From assembly GCF_000768705.1 (NCBI RefSeq), contig NZ_AVPJ01000004.1, positions 62,001 to 126,000 on the forward strand: DNA of 64,000 nucleotides, read 5' to 3'. Position 1 is the stretch's first letter; each line of letters opens with the position of its first letter. Shown here in pieces: positions 59,347 through 64,000 of this stretch. The translations under genes and the position numbers were made by a program. The notes below the pieces were generated by a model. The model was given only the letters and a program-made list of their open reading frames with translations. It ran no database searches and was not told where the DNA came from. The stretch comes from Knoellia sinensis KCTC 19936. Its GTDB lineage: Bacteria; Actinomycetota; Actinomycetes; Actinomycetales; Dermatophilaceae.

Positions 59347-60819
59347 ATGAGTGGTCACACCGACGATCGCAGCGGGACAGGGGTCATTGACGCACCGGAG
59401 GGTGGTCAGCACGAGCTCAAGCGGGTCATGGGCCCGCGGCTGCTGCTCCTGTTCATCGTCGGGGACATCCTCGGCACAGGCGTCTATGCGCTGACGGGAG
59501 CCGTCGCCGGCGAAGTGGGCGGGGCGGCCTGGGCGCCGTTCCTCGTGGCCTTCATCGTTGCGACGATCACCGCCTTCTCGTACCTCGAACTCGTCACGAA
59601 GTACCCGCAGGCCGCGGGCGCTGCGCTGTATGCCCACAAGGCCTTCGGCATCCACTTCGTCACCTTCCTCGTGGCCTTCGCGGTCATGTGCTCGGGCATC
59701 ACCTCCGCGTCGACGGCGTCAGTGGCGTTCGCTCGCTTCCTGAGCGACGGGTTGTCGTTGGAATGGGGAGCCGGGAGCGCATCGCTGCTCCTCGTCGCAC
59801 TCGGCTTCATGACCTTGGTGGCGGCGATCAACTTCCGCGGCGTCGGCGAGAGCGTGAAGGCCAATGTGGTGCTCACCCTGGTCGAACTCTCCGGTCTGCT
59901 CATGATCATCTTCATCGGCCTGTATGCCGTGACGCAGGGTCGCGCGGACTTCTCCCGGGTCGTCGTCTTCGACAGTCCGAGTGACAAGAGCACGTTCTTT
60001 GCGATCACCGCGGCCACGTCTCTCGCCTTCTTCGCGATGGTCGGCTTCGAGGACTCGGTCAACATGGCCGAGGAGACCAAGGACCCGATCCGCGACTTCC
60101 CTCGCGTGATGCTCACCGGCCTCGGGATCACGGGCACCATCTACATCCTCGTCGCGATCACGGCGGTCGCCCTCGTGCCGGTGGGCCAACTCGCCGATCC
60201 GGATGCTGAAGCCGCCCTGACCCAGGTGGTCAAGGCGGGCGCGCCGGACTTCCCGTTCGACAAGGTCTTCCCGTTCATCGGCATGTTCGCGGTCGCCAAC
60301 TCGGCCCTGATCAACATGCTCATGGCAAGCCGACTGCTCTATGGCATGGCCAAGCAGGAGGTCCTTCCGCCCTTCCTCGGCAAGGTGCACCCCACGCGTC
60401 GCACGCCGTGGGCGGCCATCATCTTCACGACCGTGATCTCGTTCGGCCTCATCTACTTCGTCGCGACGCAGGCCGAATCCAACATCATCTCGGCCCTCGG
60501 CGGAACGACCGCGCTGCTCCTTCTCGGCGTGTTCACGATCGTCAACATCAGCGTGCTCGTGCTGCGCAAGGTCAAGCTGGACCACAAGCACTTCGTCGCT
60601 CCCACCGTGCTGCCGATCCTGGGTGCGATCACGTGTGCGTTCTTCGTCGGGCCGTGGACCGGCCGCGACACCATCCAGTACACGATTGCCGGCTGGCTGT
60701 TGGGCATCGGAGTCGTCCTCTGGGCGCTCACCTGGCTCGCCAACAGGTTCTTCTTCGCCAAGAAGACCTACATGCGCGACCCCGAGGAGCTCGAGGACCC
60801 CGACCACCAGCATCACTGA
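59347..60819 (+). CDS. APC-family amino-acid permease
   Basis: 490 aa from ATG 59347 with AGGAGGG upstream. There are twelve to thirteen membrane helices. The first has LLFIVGDILGTGVYALTGAV, where the GTGVY stretch is the APC substrate-backbone site, followed by PQAAGAALYAHKAFG. The C-terminal tail carries the usual RDPEELEDPDHQHH type ending. The substrate is not predictable. It is a single gene and convergent with lacI. Confidence 0.9.
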   Translation: MSGHTDDRSGTGVIDAPEGGQHELKRVMGPRLLLLFIVGDILGTGVYALTGAVAGEVGGAAWAPFLVAFIVATITAFSYLELVTKYPQAAGAALYAHKAFGIHFVTFLVAFAVMCSGITSASTASVAFARFLSDGLSLEWGAGSASLLLVALGFMTLVAAINFRGVGESVKANVVLTLVELSGLLMIIFIGLYAVTQGRADFSRVVVFDSPSDKSTFFAITAATSLAFFAMVGFEDSVNMAEETKDPIRDFPRVMLTGLGITGTIYILVAITAVALVPVGQLADPDAEAALTQVVKAGAPDFPFDKVFPFIGMFAVANSALINMLMASRLLYGMAKQEVLPPFLGKVHPTRRTPWAAIIFTTVISFGLIYFVATQAESNIISALGGTTALLLLGVFTIVNISVLVLRKVKLDHKHFVAPTVLPILGAITCAFFVGPWTGRDTIQYTIAGWLLGIGVVLWALTWLANRFFFAKKTYMRDPEELEDPDHQHH

Positions 60820-60849
60820 GCGAGTGGGGTTCGCGCCGTCCGACCTCCC

Positions 60850-61890
60850 TCAGGAGGCGGGCGGCGCGGTGCTGCTCCGCACGATGAGTTCGGTGGGCAC
60901 GACGACCTCCGTCGGTCCACCCCCCGAGGGGCCGTAGCCAAGCGCACGCAGCAGGATCTCGGCGGCCTCGCGTCCCTGCGCTGCGACATCCTGCCGCACG
61001 GTCGTGAGGCCCAGGACGTTGCTCAGTGCGTGATCGTCGATGCCGATGACGGAGAGATCCTCCGGGATGCGCACGCCCTGGGCGCGAGCCGCCGCCATCG
61101 CGCCGATCGCCATCTCGTCGGAGGCGGCAGCGACAGCGGTGGGCCGGTCGGCGCTCGCGAGCAGGGTGCGCATGTCCTCGGCGGCGCTGTCGGCAGTCCA
61201 TGCCGAGCCCAGGATCCATTGCTTGTGCTCCTCGAGGCCGTGTGAACGCATCACCTCGCGGAAGGCCTCCAGTCGAGCCTGGGGGGTTTGGATGTGCGCG
61301 ACGTTCGAGGGGATGGCCCCGATGTAGGCGATGCGTTCGTGGCCCAGCGACACGAGGTGCTCCGTGGCCAGGCGCATGGCCAGGGCGTCGTCGATGCGGA
61401 CATTGGGCCGATCGGCCACGGCGGTGCCGATCGCGACGAGCGGCAGCCCAAGCCGGTCGACGAGCTCGAGCTCCTGGTCGGTCATGGGGAGGTTGAGGGT
61501 GATGACCCCGTCGACGCGCTTCCACAGCATGTTCTGGGACAACGGCAGCCGTTGGTTGTCGCTGTCGTCCTCGAGATCGAACAGGAGCACGTGGTGCCCG
61601 TGCTGGCGCAGGGTCTTCTCGATGGCACTCACGAGCGTGGCGAAGAACCAGCGCATGAGGAAGGGTGCGACGACCCCCACGACCTGGGTGCGCCCGGAGG
61701 CGAGTGAGGTGGCCGTCGGGCTCGCGACGTAGTCCAGGTCCTCTGCGACCTTGAGCACGCGCTCACGGGTGCGTGGGCTGACCCTGTCCAGCCCACGGAG
61801 TGCGCGGGAGACCGTGGCCACTGAGACCCCGGCCTCCCGCGCAACATCCGTGATCGTGCTCATCCGCCGACGGCGGTCCGGAGCAGTCAT
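60850..61890 (-). CDS. LacI-family transcriptional regulator
   Basis: 346 aa from ATG 61890 with AAGGG upstream; ATG 61863 is possible. The DNA-binding head has MSTITDVAREAGVSVATVSR, with RALRG hinge-side residues, then the periplasmic-binding-protein-like sugar domain (VVGVVAPFLMRWFF, HERIAYIGAIPSN, VIGIDDHALSNVLGLTTVRQ: quoted parts each under 20). It is the last gene of the ABC sugar operon, starting 1 nt after the MalG-type permease, and should repress that operon until the sugar binds. Confidence 0.93.
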   Translation of the reverse strand: MTAPDRRRRMSTITDVAREAGVSVATVSRALRGLDRVSPRTRERVLKVAEDLDYVASPTATSLASGRTQVVGVVAPFLMRWFFATLVSAIEKTLRQHGHHVLLFDLEDDSDNQRLPLSQNMLWKRVDGVITLNLPMTDQELELVDRLGLPLVAIGTAVADRPNVRIDDALAMRLATEHLVSLGHERIAYIGAIPSNVAHIQTPQARLEAFREVMRSHGLEEHKQWILGSAWTADSAAEDMRTLLASADRPTAVAAASDEMAIGAMAAARAQGVRIPEDLSVIGIDDHALSNVLGLTTVRQDVAAQGREAAEILLRALGYGPSGGGPTEVVVPTELIVRSSTAPPAS

Positions 61891-61891
61891 G

Positions 61892-62839
61892 TCAGCCCTT
61901 CAGGCCACCCGCGAGGAGGCCCCGAACGAAGAACCGCTGGAGTGCGAGGAACACTGCGACCGGCACGATCATCGAGATGAACGCACCCGCGGACAGGAGG
62001 TACCACGCTGTGCCTCGAGATCCCGACAGCTCGGCAACCCGCACCGTGATGGGTGCGACGTCCGGGGTGCCGCCGAGGAACACGAGGGACACGAGCAGGT
62101 CGTTCCACACCCACAGGAACTGGAAGATGCCGAACGCCGCCAGAGCGGGGGTGAGCAGGGGCAGCAGGATCTTGAAGAAGATCGTCACGTGCCCGGCCCC
62201 GTCGACCCGCGCCGCCTCCATGAGTTCGCCCGGGAGCTCCCTCATGAAGTTGTGGATGAGGAAGGTCGCCAGCGGGAGCGCGAAGATCGTGTGTGACAGC
62301 CACACGCTCCAATAGGACGCGCCGAACCCCAGCTTGTTGACGTAGATGTCGAGAAGCGGGATGAGCGCGATCTGGAGAGGGACGATCTGCAGCGCGAAAA
62401 CGGCCACGAAGAGTGCATCGCGACCCGGGAAGGGCATCCAGGCGAACGCGTAGGCGGCCAGGGAGGCGAGGAAGAGCGGCAGGAGCACCGCGGGAAGGGT
62501 GATGACGATCGTGTTGATGAAGTACTGACCCAGGCTCGCCGACGTGCCCGGCTCGAGGGCCTGCCGGTAGTTGTCGAGCGTGAAGGCGCCAGGGTTGGCG
62601 AAGGCGTTCCACCACCCGTCACGGTTGATGTCGCGCTGCGACCGGAAGGAGGTCACGAGCAGGCCGACTGTGGGCGTGGTCCACAGGACGGCGATGATCA
62701 CGGCGATCAGGGATGCCCAGCGCGACGTCACGGCGCTGGCGGCGTCACCGGTGGCGGACTTCTTGGCCTTCTTGGTGGGGACGGGCGCCTCGTCGGGGTC
62801 GATCGACTCGGGCGTGGGTGCCGGTTGGAGGGTGCTCAC
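61892..62839 (-). CDS. Carbohydrate ABC transporter permease (MalG type)
   Basis: 315 aa. Six membrane helices follow a basic/Thr-rich N-terminus. The EAA loop is ELPGELMEAARVDGAGHVTI, which contacts the ATPase, and DIYVNKLGF.. ALPLATFLI precede it. It works with the MalF-type permease encoded 3 nt upstream. The ATPase is not in the window and is probably a shared MsiK-type protein encoded elsewhere. Confidence 0.93.
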   Translation of the reverse strand: MSTLQPAPTPESIDPDEAPVPTKKAKKSATGDAASAVTSRWASLIAVIIAVLWTTPTVGLLVTSFRSQRDINRDGWWNAFANPGAFTLDNYRQALEPGTSASLGQYFINTIVITLPAVLLPLFLASLAAYAFAWMPFPGRDALFVAVFALQIVPLQIALIPLLDIYVNKLGFGASYWSVWLSHTIFALPLATFLIHNFMRELPGELMEAARVDGAGHVTIFFKILLPLLTPALAAFGIFQFLWVWNDLLVSLVFLGGTPDVAPITVRVAELSGSRGTAWYLLSAGAFISMIVPVAVFLALQRFFVRGLLAGGLKG

Positions 62840-62842
62840 GGC

Positions 62843-63859
62843 TCAGGCCTCCTTGCGCATCTGGACGATGTTGTAGGCGACGATCGGGATGACGAGGACG
62901 AACAGGAGGACCGCGAGGGCGGCGCCCAGTCCGGCTGCGTCGAAGCGGAAACTCTGGCTGTAGAACTCGTTGGCGACGACCGAGGTGTCGAACTGCCCCG
63001 CCGTCATGGTCCGAACGATGTCGAAGACCTTGAGCGTGCCTATGCCGATTGTCGTGAGGACGACGACGAGGGCGGCCCGGATGCTCGGCAAAGTGATGTG
63101 CCGGAACATCTTGAAGCCATAGACACCGTCGAGGTGGGCCGCCTCGATGATGTCGTCCGGGATGGCCTTGATCGCCGCGGACAGGATGGTCATCGCGAAG
63201 CCGGCTTGGATCCAGACCATGACGATGATGAGCATGAACGTGTTGAGCGGGGCGTCGAGGAGCCATTGCCGAGTCTCGAGACCGAGCATCTTGAAGATCT
63301 GGTTGAGCAGCCCGATCTGGTCCCGTTCGGTCTGCTTGTACTGGTAGACGAACTTCCAGATGATGCCGGCGCCGACCATGGAGATGGCCATCGGCAGGAA
63401 GATCAGGGCCTTGGCGAAGGCCTCTCCGCGCGCCCGGTCGATGAGGATGGCGTAGAGCAGCCCGATGGCTGTCGCGAGGAACGGCACGAGGATGACCCAC
63501 AGCGCCGTGTTGCGCAGCACGATGAGGAGTTCGGGCTCGGTGAACATGGCCGTGTAGTTCTCGAACGTGAAGTCACCGTTGCCCTGCCGCCCGCGGAAGG
63601 ACTGGATGATCGTCAGGATCGCGGGATACATGAGGCCGACTGCGAGGAGCAGGACGGCCGGCGCGGCGAAGAGCATGCCCTGGGCCTTCTCGCCCCCGCG
63701 TCCCTTGAACAGGGAAGCCAGGAAGAGGACGAGGCCGAAGACCGCGGCGAAGAAGGCCACCGCGAAGAACATGAGAAGGAATTTGCCCAACGTGCTCTCG
63801 GCACGGAGGAAGGGCTCGGGGATTGCGGACGGCGCGATGCTCAGCATGCTCGCGACCAT
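62843..63859 (-). CDS. Carbohydrate ABC transporter permease (MalF type)
   Basis: 338 aa. An extra pair of N-terminal hydrophobic helices (about 28-50 and 62-85) precedes the six core helices, as in MalF-like proteins. The EAA loop is AIPDDIIEAAHLDGVYGFKM. A long periplasmic loop between helices 2 and 3 carries NYTAMFTEPE. It forms the channel with the downstream MalG-type subunit. The ribosome site lies in CTGGAGGTGGAGT. An intercistronic hairpin separates it from the binding-protein gene. Confidence 0.92.
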   Translation of the reverse strand: MVASMLSIAPSAIPEPFLRAESTLGKFLLMFFAVAFFAAVFGLVLFLASLFKGRGGEKAQGMLFAAPAVLLLAVGLMYPAILTIIQSFRGRQGNGDFTFENYTAMFTEPELLIVLRNTALWVILVPFLATAIGLLYAILIDRARGEAFAKALIFLPMAISMVGAGIIWKFVYQYKQTERDQIGLLNQIFKMLGLETRQWLLDAPLNTFMLIIVMVWIQAGFAMTILSAAIKAIPDDIIEAAHLDGVYGFKMFRHITLPSIRAALVVVLTTIGIGTLKVFDIVRTMTAGQFDTSVVANEFYSQSFRFDAAGLGAALAVLLFVLVIPIVAYNIVQMRKEA

Positions 63860-63899
63860 GACTCCACCTCCAGAAATGACGGGTGCTGCAGCAGGGAAA

Positions 63900-63932
63900 G
63901 CCGGGGTGAGGTGGAACCCACCCCACCCCGGC
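63900..63932 (-). terminator. Intercistronic hairpin between binding protein and permease
   Basis: 63900-63914 pairs with 63918-63932 (15 bp, one mismatch, 3-nt loop). Its place inside the operon suggests partial termination or 3'-end protection that would keep binding-protein mRNA in excess. Confidence 0.7.
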
Positions 63933-63952
63933 GTGTGACCTGGGAGCTCAGG

Positions 63953-64000
63953 TCAGGACTTGGGCCAGGAGTTCTCGATGAAGTCGAGAGTGGCCTTGTC
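63953..64000 (-). CDS. Sugar ABC transporter substrate-binding protein, C-terminal fragment
   Basis: The last 15 codons and stop (63953-63955) of a minus-strand gene that continues beyond the window: DKATLDFIENSWPKS. The position upstream of two MalFG-type permeases and the IENSWP-like ending fit extracellular solute-binding proteins of this transporter class. Identification is mostly by context. Confidence 0.6.
   Translation of the reverse strand, partial: DKATLDFIENSWPKS

Noticed and set aside
260-59928. GTATGCCG as an FtsK-orienting (KOPS-like) sequence
   Set aside because: Copies are split evenly between strands (19/18), whereas such signals show strong strand skew.

Overview
This is a high-GC (roughly 70 percent) chromosomal window from an actinobacterium. 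The gene content suggests the order Micrococcales, perhaps Intrasporangiaceae; that placement is an inference from gene content and codon use, because there is no rRNA here. Supporting signs are a cytochrome bcc-aa3 branch with a di-haem QcrC and the small subunit CtaF, a PknL-type PASTA kinase, a DEDD exonuclease/UvrC-like fusion, many GTG starts and many apparently leaderless promoters. From about 4.4 to 55.8 kb the order of core genes matches, as I recall it, the Mycobacterium tuberculosis Rv2205c-Rv2169c block: glycerate kinase, erpA, adenosine kinase, ctaC, qcrCAB/ctaE, trpD, DEDD exonuclease, fadD15, SRPBCC protein, ArsA-like ATPase, PlsC, aroG, pknL, Rv2175c-like, idsA, metF, DUF3040. 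It is therefore largely old, vertically inherited core chromosome, and I see no prophage, insertion sequence, CRISPR array, tRNA or rRNA gene.

Layout. 0-6 kb: end of an M20 dipeptidase, a Xi-type GST, nadA (-), a secreted M28 peptidase, glycerate kinase and erpA. 6-11 kb: a PadR/HAAS/flavoprotein operon (-), adenosine kinase, aat, and a TusA plus degenerate cysteine-desulfurase pair (-). 11-20.4 kb: respiratory supercomplex genes, ctaC-ctaD-ctaF (+) and ctaE-qcrC-qcrA-qcrB (-), with a DUF3500 gene and a zincin between them. 20.5-34 kb: receiver-like protein and trpD, a stand-alone RAM domain, a cupin, the exonuclease fusion, several unknowns, a GT87-type glycosyltransferase, fadD15, an SRPBCC protein, an ArsA-like ATPase, glucokinase and an EEP-family protein. 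34-47 kb: PlsC, a NarL-type two-component pair, aroG, threonine aldolase, a DMT exporter, pknL, a LysM transglycosylase, the Rv2175c-like protein, a prenyl synthase and metF. 47-55.8 kb: an SOS cassette (perfect LexA box, DUF6504, HEPN protein, dnaE2), then DUF1801, a methyltransferase, dinB and DUF3040. 55.8-64 kb: DUF456, DUF7455, parE, an amino-acid permease and the distal part of a LacI-regulated sugar ABC operon (-).

The most unusual observations are these. (1) The heptamer GTATGCC/GGCATAC occurs 37 times, 36 of them as GTATGCCG/CGGCATAC, on both strands and in several reading frames, about fivefold more than base composition predicts. (2) A family of long perfect palindromes occurs around dnaE2, and one lies in frame inside the dnaE2 coding sequence. 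(3) A cysteine-desulfurase homologue next to TusA has lost the PLP-binding lysine but keeps the sulfur-carrying cysteine. (4) An SOS cassette with dnaE2 has no adjacent imuA/imuB. (5) Twelve genes have a TANNNT box exactly 6-7 nt before their start codon, which implies leaderless mRNAs. No CDS-free stretch exceeds 300 bases.
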